Shown: one piece after another, positions 52,083-60,729 of the stretch
Numbering within the stretch: the stretch's first letter is position 1
How the letters are laid out: the number at the start of each line of letters is the position of its first letter
Origin: Streptomyces regalis
GTDB lineage: Bacteria > Actinomycetota > Actinomycetes > Streptomycetales > Streptomycetaceae
DNA length: 64,000 nt
Direction: 5' to 3'
NCBI RefSeq assembly: GCF_001509475.1
Contig: NZ_LLZG01000243.1
Coordinates: forward strand, 29,584 to 93,583
Notes under the pieces: model-generated
Told to the model about the DNA's origin: nothing
Databases searched by the model: none
The model's input: only the letters and a program-made list of their open reading frames with translations
Translations under genes and position numbers: made by a program

Positions 52083-52097
52083 TGGGATCCGTTTTCA
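52083..52097. promoter_or_regulatory. weak Zur-like box/promoter of methyltransferase gene
   Basis: TGGGATCCGTTTTCA (right half of a Zur box perfect, left half poor) overlaps a TATAGC -10-like element at 52098. It would place the methyltransferase under zinc control; tentative. Confidence 0.35.
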
Positions 52098-52137
52098 TAT
52101 AGCGTCGTCCCCACTCACGCGAGCCGGGGAGGCGGTC

Positions 52138-52965
52138 ATGGCGCAGCGCGGCGCAGACCTGGGCACGATCCAGGAGACCCTTCTGATCCCGCTGTACGGC
52201 CGGGCGGTGGAAAACCGCAAGAAGGACCCGATCCTCACCGACCCCCGCGCCGAAGAGATCGTCGCGGCGATCGACTACGACTTCGCCCGCTTCGACCATC
52301 TGCCCAGCCTGACCGGCACGGTACTGCGCACCAGCCTGTTCGACCGCTGGGCGGCGGACTTCCTAACCGCCCACCCGGACGGCACTGTGGTGGAGATCGG
52401 CACCGGCCTCAACACCCGATTCGAGCGCACCGACAACGGCCGGGCCCGCTGGTTCGAACTCGACCTGCCCGACGTGATCGAGCTGCGCCGTACGTTCTTC
52501 ACCGACACCCCACGGCGCACGACACTCCCCGCATCGGTCACGGACGAGGCATGGGCGACGACCGTCGCCGCGCACTCCGGCGGCCCGTACTTCTTCGCCG
52601 CCGAAGCCGTCCTGCCCTTCCTGACCGAGGCGGACGTCCACCACGTCGTCGACCTGCTGGCCACCCGCTTCCCCGGATCGACACTGGCCCTCGACACAAC
52701 CGGACCCAGCTTCGTCGACGCCCAGGACCAGCACGACGCGCTGAGCAAGGTGGACGCCCGGATGCAGTGGACCTGCGCCGACCCGACGCAGCTCGCCGAG
52801 TGGCAACCGGGAGCTCGGATCCTCGCCTCCCACACGCTCAGCAGCCTGCCCACCCCGATGTACGGCGCACTCCCGGCCGCCACCCAGGAGATGCTGACCG
52901 GCCTCGCCGCGCAGCGGCTGCCTCAGGTCGAGGAGTACCGGCTCAGTCTGGTCCAACTGCCCTGA
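52138..52965 (+). CDS. class I SAM-dependent methyltransferase (LCMT/Ppm1-like)
   Basis: 275 residues from ATG 52138 with GGGGAGG upstream. Motifs: N-terminal IQETLLIPLYGRAVENRKKD, DYDFARFDHLPSLTGTVLRT, SAM site TVVEIGTGLNTRFERTDNGR, then ARWFELDLPDVIELRR, as in the leucine-carboxyl/polyketide O-methyltransferase family. The substrate is a small molecule of unknown identity. Next to the zinc genes and perhaps zinc-controlled; in some bacteria related enzymes act in metallophore synthesis, but nothing else supports that here. Confidence 0.82.
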   Translation: MAQRGADLGTIQETLLIPLYGRAVENRKKDPILTDPRAEEIVAAIDYDFARFDHLPSLTGTVLRTSLFDRWAADFLTAHPDGTVVEIGTGLNTRFERTDNGRARWFELDLPDVIELRRTFFTDTPRRTTLPASVTDEAWATTVAAHSGGPYFFAAEAVLPFLTEADVHHVVDLLATRFPGSTLALDTTGPSFVDAQDQHDALSKVDARMQWTCADPTQLAEWQPGARILASHTLSSLPTPMYGALPAATQEMLTGLAAQRLPQVEEYRLSLVQLP

Positions 52966-53103
52966 ACTGCACGGTTATCTCATACAGAGACTGCCGAGGA
53001 GCGGGGCCGCGTCCAGTGCGTCCCGGGTCGCCGGCCGACGAGGTCGACACCGGTCAGGGCGATCCCGTTCCGGCTCCCGAGTTCGGTCCCGGCGCGGCTA
53101 CAG

Positions 53104-53133
53104 CCGTAGCGAACCCGATCGGGTTCGCTACGG
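53104..53133. terminator. 30-bp perfect palindrome
   Basis: Continuous self-complementary sequence from CCGTAGCGAACCCGA to its complement, with no loop. It lies 13 nt downstream of the integrase-relic stop. It may be a terminator, a protein-binding dyad or part of an att region. Confidence 0.55.
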
Positions 53134-53145
53134 CCCACCGAGTCG

Positions 53146-53680
53146 TCACGCTTCTGCGGCCGGCCTTTCCGCCTCCTCTGCCTGGCGCAGTTGCTGCCGC
53201 ACCTCGGCATCGATGCCCTGGGCGAGCTTGCGCTGGTGCTTCGCCGTCGAGTGCTGGTAGATCAGCTGGGCTCGCCCCGAGGACTGGCCGGCCCGGACCA
53301 TGAGGTCCTTCAGCTTGGCGCCGGTGTCGGCGGCGAGGGTATTGCCGGTGTGGCGGAGGTCGTAGAAGCGGAAGTTGTCCGGCATACCGACCTTGGTCCT
53401 CGCCTTGCGCCACTTCCGTCCGAAGGTCGAGCGGCGGAAGGGCGCTCCCTTCTCGCCCACGAACAGGAGGCCGTCCGGCTCTTTCTCGGCGAACCACTGC
53501 AGGTGGCGGCGCAACTCGGGCTTCAGGAAGTCCGGCAGGTAGACGGTGCGCTTGCCCGCCCGAGTCTTGGGATCGCCGGTGACGCGCCTGCCGTTGGTCA
53601 GCTCCGGGGAAGCCTGTGTGACGCGCAGGGAGCATTCGTCGAGATCGACACTGCGACGGCGCAGTTCGGCCAGGACCTCA
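53146..53680 (-). pseudogene. tyrosine recombinase (integrase), 5'-truncated
   Basis: C-terminal 175 residues of a phage-type integrase: ELRRRSVDLDECSLRVTQAS, GDPKTRAGKRTVYLPDFLKP, KVGMPDNFRFYDLRHTGNT (catalytic Arg) and SGRAQLIYQHSTAKHQRKLA (catalytic Tyr). The N-terminal arm-binding and first catalytic Arg regions are missing, and the upstream frame to 53874 is non-homologous. The usual His in HxLR is Tyr (YDLR) and the later His is Gln (GQSS). Inactive. Marks the right edge of the zinc island. Confidence 0.75.
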
Positions 53681-53897
53681 ACCGGCTCCGCACCACCCCC
53701 GGCCTTCTGCCCGCCCTCCAGGCTGCAGGCCGCACCAATGCCGCCCGCTACCCCCTGACCGCCACCGCCGCAGCCCTGACCGACCTCGGCAAACAGCTCG
53801 CCTGACCACGCACGCCGCAACGGGATCCGCGCCCGGCTCGTCACTACGCTGAGCGCCGGGACACCGCACGACACGACCCACGATCGATCGGGAGACC

Positions 53898-54950
53898 ATG
53901 GCGCTCGACCTCGACACCGCCCGCATCCACCAGCTTCTCCACGACGGCGTCCGCGACGAGGTGTACCCCGGCGCCGTCTGGGCCGTTGGCGACAGCCTGG
54001 GGACCGCTGCCAGCGGGACCGTGGGCGTCCTGGATCCCGAGCAACCCAGCGAGCCCATGCGGCACGACACCGTCTTCGACGTCGCCAGCCTCACCAAGAT
54101 CCTGGCCGTATGGTCGACCATCGGCTGCCTCGTCGAGGACGGCAAGCTGCAACTCGACACTCTCCTCGGCGATTACTGGTCCGAGGTGAGCGGGCACCCT
54201 CTGGCGCAGGTGACCGCTCGTCATCTGCTCACCCACACCGCCGGTGTCCCGCTCCGGGCCAACCTGAAGAACCTGTACGGCACCGATCCCCAGGACGTCC
54301 GCGACGGCGTCCTCCGCGAGGCCCTGCACCGGCCGCCCGGCGAGGCGGTCGAATACACCGACCGCGCCGCCCTCATCCTCGGCTACCTGGCCGAACACCT
54401 CTCCAGCCAGAGCCTCGACGCACTCGCAGCCAACCGTGTGTGGCAGCCCCTCGGCATGACAGAGACAAGCTTCGGGCCCTTGCCCACCGACACAGCCGTG
54501 CGCTGTGCGCCCACCGAACTCGACGACGGGACGCGGACCCATCTTCGGGGAACCGCACACGACTTCTCCGCCCGCTTGCTCGGCGGGGTGTGCGGCATCG
54601 CAGGCGCCTTCTCCGTTCTCGACGACCTCGCCACGTTCCTGCGCTACCTGCTCGCCCCAACCCGGTCAAGCGAGGCACCCGGATTCGGCCCAGACTGGAT
54701 CAAGGAATCCCTGCAGATCCACACAGGGGAACTGACCCCGCCTCGTGGACTGTTCTGGCACCCGGCCCCCGACACCACGCCCGAATCCGACGACATCTGG
54801 GTCCACTACGGCTTCACCGGCACGGGCGTCTGGGTCTCACCTGGCAAGGACCGATGGGCGGCCCTGCTCACCAACAAGCTCTACTACAGCCGCGACCGCG
54901 AGCCACTCACCCACGTCCGCAACACATTCCGCTCACTCGCCTTTGCGTGA
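53898..54950 (+). CDS. serine hydrolase, beta-lactamase (class C/esterase EstB) family
   Basis: 350 residues from ATG 53898 (CGGGAGACC upstream). Motif 1 ASLTK (SxxK; Ser nucleophile) about residue 64, motif 2 YTDRAAL (Tyr-x-Asp) and motif 3 HYGFTGTG (HxG in place of KTG), typical of esterase-like or D-aminopeptidase-like members rather than true beta-lactamases. No signal peptide, so cytoplasmic. Convergent with the MFS gene. The substrate is unknown. Confidence 0.85.
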   Translation: MALDLDTARIHQLLHDGVRDEVYPGAVWAVGDSLGTAASGTVGVLDPEQPSEPMRHDTVFDVASLTKILAVWSTIGCLVEDGKLQLDTLLGDYWSEVSGHPLAQVTARHLLTHTAGVPLRANLKNLYGTDPQDVRDGVLREALHRPPGEAVEYTDRAALILGYLAEHLSSQSLDALAANRVWQPLGMTETSFGPLPTDTAVRCAPTELDDGTRTHLRGTAHDFSARLLGGVCGIAGAFSVLDDLATFLRYLLAPTRSSEAPGFGPDWIKESLQIHTGELTPPRGLFWHPAPDTTPESDDIWVHYGFTGTGVWVSPGKDRWAALLTNKLYYSRDREPLTHVRNTFRSLAFA

Positions 54951-55026
54951 GCTGAGCCGGTTTCGGACTTCGGCCAAGCGGCCGGGACCGGACCTCTTTG
55001 CTTGGTCTGTGTCTGCAGCCATCCCA

Positions 55027-56235
55027 TCAGCGTCTGACGGAAGCCGCGGCCAGGACACCGGCACCAGCCGAGATTCCGGCAAGAAGCCCGAAGAGCGCCG
55101 GATACCCCCCGAGTTCTCCCGCGAGGGCCGCTCCTGCGAAGGGTGCGAGTGCGCTGGCGGTGGTGACGGGGGCTGCGAGAAGGCCGGAGAGGTGGCCGTA
55201 GTGGGTGGTGCCCCAGCGGTCGGTGACGGCGGTGGCCTGGAGGAGGGTGAGGTTGCCGCGGACCATGCCCGCGATGATGGCCAGGAGGAGAAGCAGGGAG
55301 TAGGGGCCCGGTGTGATGGCGAGGGCCGCGGTGGTCGCGCCACCCGCAGTGATCAGTGTGACCGTGCGGGTGGTGACGCCGGTGTGGCGGGCGAGGGTGG
55401 CGTAGAGGGTGCGGCCGAGGGTCTGGCCCGCTCCGCCGAGGCCGAGGGCCCAGGCGGCCGCGGTGGGGCTGGCTCCGCGTTCGGTCAGCAGCGGGACCAG
55501 GGCGATGACGACGGCGTACATCGCGAAGCCGTTGAGGGTGAGTGCGGCGCCGAGCAGGAGGAAGGGGCGGCTGCGGGCAACTGCCCTGACCTCGCTGGTC
55601 GGTTGGTTCTGCGGCCGGGGTGCAGGTGGCCAGGGAGCTCGGAGTGCGAGTGCGTGGGCGGGGATGGTGACAGCGGCGAGGATTGCCGCGAGGACGGCGT
55701 ACGTGGCACGCCAGGTGAGGTGCTCGGCGAGGGCTGCCGTCAGGGGTGCGAAGACGGTGGAGGCCAGGCCGCCAGCGAGGGTCACGATCGTGAGGGCGCG
55801 GACGCGGTCCTTGCCCCACCAGCGCGTTACGGCGGCGAAGGCGGGGTGGTAGAAGGTGGCGGCCATGGCCGCCCCTGCCAGTATCCAAGCGGCCGTGAAG
55901 GCAAGGAGGTTGGGCGCGCACGCGATGCCCAGTACGGCGGTGGCGCCGAGCAGCGAGCCGGTTGTCATGACCGCGCGCGGGCCGCTGCGGTCGAGGATGC
56001 GGCCGACGGGGATGCCGGCGAGCGCGGAGACGATCAGGGCGGCGGAGAAGGCGCCAGTCGTGGCGGTGGTGGACCAGCCGGTGTCGGCGGTGATGCGGGA
56101 GTTGAGGACGGGGAAGGCGTAGTAGACGATGCCCCAGCTGGTGATCTGGGTCAGGCAGAGGGCGGGCAGGACGGCGCGGGGCCGCGACCGGTCCCCGGTT
56201 CCGGTCGCGGCCTGGCGGGCGTGGAGGTCGGTCAC
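55027..56235 (-). CDS. MFS transporter of arsenic-type locus
   Basis: 402 residues from GTG 56235, 12 helices. YYAFPVLNSRITADTGWSTT, AGIPVGRILDRSGPRAVMTT (motif A) and WWGKDRVRALTIVTLAGGLA are typical of a monocarboxylate/oxalate-like MFS subgroup. It lies 5 nt after the FAD monooxygenase gene on the same strand, forming an operon divergent from the second monooxygenase. Probably exports a product of that enzyme; the arsenic connection is inferred from ArsR and aquaporin neighbours. Confidence 0.8.
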   Translation of the reverse strand: MTDLHARQAATGTGDRSRPRAVLPALCLTQITSWGIVYYAFPVLNSRITADTGWSTTATTGAFSAALIVSALAGIPVGRILDRSGPRAVMTTGSLLGATAVLGIACAPNLLAFTAAWILAGAAMAATFYHPAFAAVTRWWGKDRVRALTIVTLAGGLASTVFAPLTAALAEHLTWRATYAVLAAILAAVTIPAHALALRAPWPPAPRPQNQPTSEVRAVARSRPFLLLGAALTLNGFAMYAVVIALVPLLTERGASPTAAAWALGLGGAGQTLGRTLYATLARHTGVTTRTVTLITAGGATTAALAITPGPYSLLLLLAIIAGMVRGNLTLLQATAVTDRWGTTHYGHLSGLLAAPVTTASALAPFAGAALAGELGGYPALFGLLAGISAGAGVLAAASVRR

Positions 56236-56240
56236 GACGG

Positions 56241-57605
56241 TCAGCAGCCCCCGGAGGAGGCTGGGGCGCCCACGCCGATCTGGAGGGTGGTCGGGGCCGC
56301 GCAGCAGCCACCGCCGTCGCCGCCCTGCGCGGCGTCGGGCTCGTCGAACAGGCCCGCGCCACCGCAGACTCCGGTCTCCGGGAGGGTGAGTTCGACGCGT
56401 TCGGCCGCCTCGCGGTCTCCGGCGAGGGCGGCGGTGATGGAGCGGACCTGCTCGTAGCCGGTCATGGCGAGGAAGGTCGGTGCGCGGCCGTAGCTCTTCA
56501 TGCCGACCAGGTAGACGCCCTGCTCCGGGTGGGAGAGCTCGTTCACGCCGTGCGGGTAGACAGTGCCGCAGGAGTGCACGTTCGGGTCGATCAGCGGGGC
56601 CAGCGCGGTCGGCGCCTGGAGACGGTCGTCGAGCCCGAGCCGGACCTCGGAGAGGAAAGATAGGTCCGGGCGGAAACCGGTCAGGACGATCACCTCGTCC
56701 ACCTGGTCCAGGCGGCGGCCGTCGTCGGCGACCAGGACCAGCCGGTCGCCGTCCTGCTCGACGGACTCAGTGCGGAAGCCGGTGACGGCGGACGCGTGGC
56801 CGTCCTCCACCGCGGCCTTGGCGCGCAGGCCGAGGGCGCCGCGGGCGGGGAGTTGGTCGGCGTCGCCGCCGCCGTAGGTGTTGGCGCTGATGCCGCGGCG
56901 CAGGATCCACACCGCGTGCGTCCCGTCCTCCTCCTTCGCGAGGTCCGCGAGGTAGGCGAGGGCGGTGAAGGCGGAGGCGCCCGAGCCGACGACGGCGGTG
57001 CGCTTGCCCGCATAACGGGCGCGTACGGACGGGTCCTTGAGGTCGGGGACGCGGTAGGAGATGCGGTCGGCGGCCGTCTTCTCGCCGAGGGCCGGCAGGC
57101 CGTTCGCGCCGATCGGGCTGGGCGTCGACCAGGTGCCGGAGGCGTCGATGACGGCGCGGGCGGTGATCCGTTCCTCGCTTCCCTCCGCCGTGCGGATGTG
57201 CATGGTGAACGGCTGCTCCTCGCGCCCGGCGTCGACGATGCGGTCGCGGCCCGCGCGTGCCACGCCGGTCACGGTCGCGCCGTAGCGGACCTTGTCGCCG
57301 AGCACGTCGGCGAGCGGCTGCAGGTACCGCTCGGCCCAGTCACCGCCCGTGGGGTAGGTAGCGCCGTCCGGACGTACCCAGCCGGTCGGGGCCAGCAGCT
57401 TCTCGGCGGCCGGGTCGGTGACCTCCGCCCACGGGGAGAAGAGCCGCACGTGCGACCAGTCCCGGACTGCCGTGCCGACTGACGGTCCGGCCTCCAGGAC
57501 CAGCGGTTCGATGCCGCGCTCGATGAGGTGGGCAGCGGCGGCCAGGCCGATCGGGCCGGCTCCGATGACCACGACGGGCAGCTGGTCGGTGGTGGACGCG
57601 CTCAC
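56241..57605 (-). CDS. flavin-dependent monooxygenase (ArsO-like) with Cys-rich tail
   Basis: 454 residues from GTG 57605 (AAAGGGG 7 nt upstream). FAD motif VVVIGAGPIGLAAAAHLIER, NADPH motif TAVVGSGASAFTALAYL, and VIVLTGFRPDLSFLS. The last 45 residues contain five Cys: TGVCGGAG, GGGCCAAP and a C-terminal SGGC, which suit As(III) or other soft-metal binding. ArsO-type flavoproteins are common in actinobacterial arsenic loci. First gene of an operon with the MFS transporter. The reaction is not established. Confidence 0.82.
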   Translation of the reverse strand: MSASTTDQLPVVVIGAGPIGLAAAAHLIERGIEPLVLEAGPSVGTAVRDWSHVRLFSPWAEVTDPAAEKLLAPTGWVRPDGATYPTGGDWAERYLQPLADVLGDKVRYGATVTGVARAGRDRIVDAGREEQPFTMHIRTAEGSEERITARAVIDASGTWSTPSPIGANGLPALGEKTAADRISYRVPDLKDPSVRARYAGKRTAVVGSGASAFTALAYLADLAKEEDGTHAVWILRRGISANTYGGGDADQLPARGALGLRAKAAVEDGHASAVTGFRTESVEQDGDRLVLVADDGRRLDQVDEVIVLTGFRPDLSFLSEVRLGLDDRLQAPTALAPLIDPNVHSCGTVYPHGVNELSHPEQGVYLVGMKSYGRAPTFLAMTGYEQVRSITAALAGDREAAERVELTLPETGVCGGAGLFDEPDAAQGGDGGGCCAAPTTLQIGVGAPASSGGC

Positions 57606-57662
57606 GACGATTCCCCTTTGCTTCGACATCCGTCGATCTCTTGCGCAGCCAGCATGGCACCT

Positions 57663-57698
57663 GATTCGATGTGCGTCAACATAGACATTTATCGAATC
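57663..57698. promoter_or_regulatory. ArsR-type operator at divergent flavoprotein promoters
   Basis: Perfect 8-bp arms GATTCGAT/ATCGAATC, 20-nt spacer, with GTCAACATAGAC at 57675-57686. The same 12-mer lies in the arsR operator at 58806. Positioned between the divergent starts 57605 and 57721. Confidence 0.75.
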
Positions 57699-57720
57699 TG
57701 GAGATCTGGGGGGCTCTCGC

Positions 57721-58776
57721 ATGGAACAAGTCGACGTTGCAGTGATCGGCGGTGGCCAGTCCGGCCTGGCCACCGCATACGCCTTGCGCCGGCAGGGACT
57801 GCAGCCGGTGATTCTGGAGGCGAGCGACCGGACGGCCGGGTCGTGGCCGCTGTACTACGACAGCCTCACCCTCTTCTCCCCTGCCGGATACAGCTCACTG
57901 CCGGGGGTGCCGTTCGATGGAGACCCGGACCGCTACCCGCATCGGGACGAGGTCGTCGCCTATCTGCTGCGCTACGCCGACCGCCTGGACGCCGATATCC
58001 GCACGGGAACGCGCGTACTGGAAGTCCGGCCGGACGGCGACTCCTTCGCCCTCACCCTGAAGGGCGGCACACAGCTGTCCGCACGGGCCATGGTCTCGGC
58101 GTCCGGCATCTTCGGACGTCCCCATCGCCCGGCACTGCCGGGCCTGAAGAGCTTCGCCGGCGCCATGCTGTACGCAGCCGAGTACCGCGCGCCCGAACCC
58201 TTCGCGCGACAGCGTGTCGTGGTCGTCGGGGCCGGGAACTCCGCCGTTCAGATCGCCGCCGAACTCGGCGCCCATGCCCAGGTCACCCTGGCGACGCGGC
58301 ACCCAGTCCGCTTCGCCCGGCAGCTCACACTCGGCAGGGACCTGCACTGGTGGCTGACACGCACGGGGATCTACGTCCTGCCGGTCGGCCGTTTCCTCCG
58401 CACACCACCGACCCAGCTGGTCATCGACGACGGCCGCTACCGAGCAGCCGTCACGGCCGGCGCCCCGGACCGGCGCCCAGTGTTCACCGGCGCCGACGGC
58501 TCCAAGGTCACCTGGGCCGACGGGAGCGCCGAGGACGTCGACACCATCCTGCTGGCCACCGGCTACCGCCCCGACCTCGGTTACCTGACCCCGCTCGGCG
58601 CCCTCGACGAGCACGGGCACCCGCTCCACCGGGAAGGCATCTCACTCACCCATCCCGGTCTGGCGTACGTCGGGCTGGAGTGGCAGCGCAGCCTGTCGTC
58701 GAACTCCTTGCGCGGGGTCGGCCGGGACGCTGCCCGCATCGCGCGCCACCTGGCCGCTCACCCGACCCGGAGCTGA
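57721..58776 (+). CDS. flavin-dependent monooxygenase (ArsO-like), second copy
   Basis: 351 residues, ATG 57721. FAD motif VAVIGGGQSGLATAYALRRQ, NADPH motif VVVVGAGNSAVQIAAEL, ATGYRPDLGYLTPLG. Substrate-loop sequence LTLFSPAGYSSLPG is shared with the copy at 62960 (LRLFSPAAYSSLPG). Divergent from the 57605 copy and read toward arsR, which starts 54 nt later. Role in arsenical or thiol oxidation is inferred. Confidence 0.85.
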   Translation: MEQVDVAVIGGGQSGLATAYALRRQGLQPVILEASDRTAGSWPLYYDSLTLFSPAGYSSLPGVPFDGDPDRYPHRDEVVAYLLRYADRLDADIRTGTRVLEVRPDGDSFALTLKGGTQLSARAMVSASGIFGRPHRPALPGLKSFAGAMLYAAEYRAPEPFARQRVVVVGAGNSAVQIAAELGAHAQVTLATRHPVRFARQLTLGRDLHWWLTRTGIYVLPVGRFLRTPPTQLVIDDGRYRAAVTAGAPDRRPVFTGADGSKVTWADGSAEDVDTILLATGYRPDLGYLTPLGALDEHGHPLHREGISLTHPGLAYVGLEWQRSLSSNSLRGVGRDAARIARHLAAHPTRS

Positions 58777-58805
58777 GCCCGGTCGCGCTCGACATCCCCT
58801 CCCTG

Positions 58806-58839
58806 GTTCGACATGTGTCAACATAGACGTATGTCGAAC
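58806..58839. promoter_or_regulatory. ArsR-type operator over arsR start
   Basis: Perfect 9-bp arms GTTCGACAT/ATGTCGAAC with a 16-nt spacer containing GTCAACATAGAC (58817-58828). The right arm covers the arsR ATG at 58831. Autoregulation is predicted. Confidence 0.75.
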
Positions 58840-59205
58840 GTCAAGGCGCTGCCGCTGCTGGAACCCGAGGCCCACGAGGCCGTGGCGCCTTGCTGCCCGC
58901 CGCTGACCGAGCGCCCCTTCACCGCCGAGGAGGCCGAGCGGACGGCACGGATGTTCAAGGCGCTCGGCGACCCGGTCCGCCTCCGGCTGTTCTCGGCTGT
59001 TGCCTCGGCTGAAGCCGGTGAGGCATGCGTGTGCGACATTTCCGACGTCGGCGTCTCCCAGCCGACCGTCTCCCACCACCTGAAGAAGCTCAAGGAGGCG
59101 GGCCTGCTCACCTCCGAGCGGCGCGGCACCTGGGTCTACTACCGGGTCGAGCCGTCCGTACTCGCGGCGATGAGCAAGCTGCTGACCACCACCGCAACAC
59201 CCTGA
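58831..59205 (+). CDS. arsR: ArsR-family arsenic-type repressor
   Basis: 124 residues from ATG 58831. Winged helix: MFKALGDPVRLRLFSAVASA, ISDVGVSQPTVSHHLKKLKE, RRGTWVYYRVEPS. Potential As(III) ligands are EACVCDIS in the recognition area (CxC, as in classical ArsR ELCVCDL) and an N-terminal CCPP. The operator-like palindrome overlaps its start; a matching one regulates the divergent monooxygenases. Confidence 0.9.
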   Translation: MSNVKALPLLEPEAHEAVAPCCPPLTERPFTAEEAERTARMFKALGDPVRLRLFSAVASAEAGEACVCDISDVGVSQPTVSHHLKKLKEAGLLTSERRGTWVYYRVEPSVLAAMSKLLTTTATP

Positions 59206-59316
59206 CCGATCCGCCCCGGCGGCGGTGGCGGCTGATGGTCTCCTCCGGTCGGTCTGCGGTGGAATCGGCGGATCGTCCAGTGCCGAGGCTCCGATCGCTG
59301 CGGGAGACTACCCGGC

Positions 59317-60546
59317 ATGACCGAAACCGCGCCGCCCGCCGACCAGAGAGCCGTCGACCAGGAGAAGTGGCTGACGCCGGGTGTGCGGGGCATCGGCAGT
59401 GCCAGTTTCCTGGCCGATGTCGGCCACGAGATTCCCACCGCCTTGCTGCCGTCGCTGCTGACCTCCACTCTGGGTGCCCCGGCCGCGGCTCTCGGAGCCA
59501 TCGAAGGGGTCTCCGACGCTCTCGCCGGTGCGGCCCGGTTCGGGGGCGGCGTGCTGGCCGACGACCCGGGCCGACGGCGCAAGGTCGCCATCGGCGGCTA
59601 CACCACCACCGCCGTGCTCGGCGCGGCCACGGCCGGCGCGACGGCTGTATGGCAGGTCGGCGTGCTGCGGGCCGCCGCGTGGACCGCTCGTGGGTTGCGG
59701 GTTCCGGCCCGCAACGCGCTGCTGGCGGACATCGTGCCGGCGAAGGCGTACGGGCGGGCGTATGGCTTCGAGCGGATGATGGACAACCTCGGCGCGATCT
59801 TCGGTCCGCTCCTCGCACTCGGGCTGGTCGCCTGGGTGGGCGTGCAGTGGGCGATCGGGCTCTCGGTGATCCCCGGCCTGCTCGCCGCCCTGGCGATCGC
59901 CTACGCGATCCGCCACACCCCGCGCCCGAGCCGCCGCGACAAGGTGCTGTTGCGCATCCGGCTGCGGCCCGTGCTGCGGGGCGATCTGGGCAGGCTCATG
60001 GCGGCCGTCACAGCGTTCGAGGTCGGCAACGTGGCCGCCACCCTGCTGATTCTGCGCGCCTCCGAACTGCTGACACCCGAGCACGGCACGAAGGCAGCCA
60101 CGACGATCGCGCTCGGCCTCTACACCGCCTACAACGTCGCCGCCACCCTCGCCTCGGTGCCCGCCGGACGCCTCGCCGACCGGCTCGGTGCCCGCGGCCC
60201 TCTCCTCGTGCTGGCCGGGGGTGCGGCCGCCTTCGCCGCCGCGTACGGGCTGTTCGCCGTCACCGGCGCGGTCGCCACCGTCCTGGCGATCCCGTTCCTG
60301 CTCGCCGGTATCGGCATCGGTGCGGTGGAGACCGCCCAGCACGCCGCCGTCGCCTCGCTCGCCCCGAAGGAGCTGCGCGGCTCCGCCTTTGGACTGCTGG
60401 CGGGCGTGCAGTCGCTGGGAAACCTGGCTGCCTCAACGGTGGCCGGCGTCCTGTGGAGTGCGGTCTCCCCGACTGCGGCCTTCACCTACCTCGCCGCCTG
60501 GATGATCCTCGCTCTGGCCGGCCTGCTTATAGCAGCGCGGCGGTGA
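59317..60546 (+). CDS. MFS transporter
   Basis: 409 residues, ATG 59317, with 11-12 helices (GIGSASFLADVGHEIPTALL, GAIEGVSDALAGAARFGGGV, GAIFGPLLALGLVAWVGVQW, QHAAVASLAPKELRGSAFGL). Similar MFS proteins occur beside arsR. ArsJ would normally pair with a GAPDH gene, which is not seen, so ArsJ is not claimed. Could export arsenate derivatives or another metabolite. Confidence 0.8.
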   Translation: MTETAPPADQRAVDQEKWLTPGVRGIGSASFLADVGHEIPTALLPSLLTSTLGAPAAALGAIEGVSDALAGAARFGGGVLADDPGRRRKVAIGGYTTTAVLGAATAGATAVWQVGVLRAAAWTARGLRVPARNALLADIVPAKAYGRAYGFERMMDNLGAIFGPLLALGLVAWVGVQWAIGLSVIPGLLAALAIAYAIRHTPRPSRRDKVLLRIRLRPVLRGDLGRLMAAVTAFEVGNVAATLLILRASELLTPEHGTKAATTIALGLYTAYNVAATLASVPAGRLADRLGARGPLLVLAGGAAAFAAAYGLFAVTGAVATVLAIPFLLAGIGIGAVETAQHAAVASLAPKELRGSAFGLLAGVQSLGNLAASTVAGVLWSAVSPTAAFTYLAAWMILALAGLLIAARR

Positions 60547-60619
60547 CGAGGAGAGAAGCGGCTGGCATGGCGCCAACGCGTCAGCAGACGTTCGCTCTCC
60601 CGTCACCAACTCCCGTTTC

Positions 60620-60639
60620 ACATAGGTAAGCATCTATGT
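60620..60639. promoter_or_regulatory. third ArsR-like palindrome before PstS gene
   Basis: ACATAG-GTAAGCAT-CTATGT: 6-bp arms sharing ACATAG with the cores of the other two sites. Lies 90 nt before the binding-protein start. Confidence 0.45.
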
Positions 60640-60729
60640 CCTGACGGATGAGGAGCGCAGCGGCTGCCAAGGGCGTGGCTCTGCGCTCCGGTCTGCCCGT
60701 CCCGGATCGCTTTCAAGGGGAGACCGAGG

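Noticed and set aside
53104..53133. Integrase attB/attP site
   Set aside because: Perfect palindrome without a second copy in the window and no tRNA 3' end; terminator is simpler.
53898..54950. Antibiotic-resistance beta-lactamase
   Set aside because: No signal peptide and HxG in place of KTG; more like an esterase or peptidase of the same fold.
54884..56362. Frame of 492 codons covering the MFS gene on the same strand
   Set aside because: Arg/Pro/His-rich out-of-frame translation; the MFS reading (402 residues with helices and motif A) is clearly the real one.
59317..60546. Assignment of the MFS transporter as ArsJ
   Set aside because: ArsJ acts with a glyceraldehyde-3-phosphate dehydrogenase encoded beside it; none is present and no ArsJ-specific motif could be confirmed.
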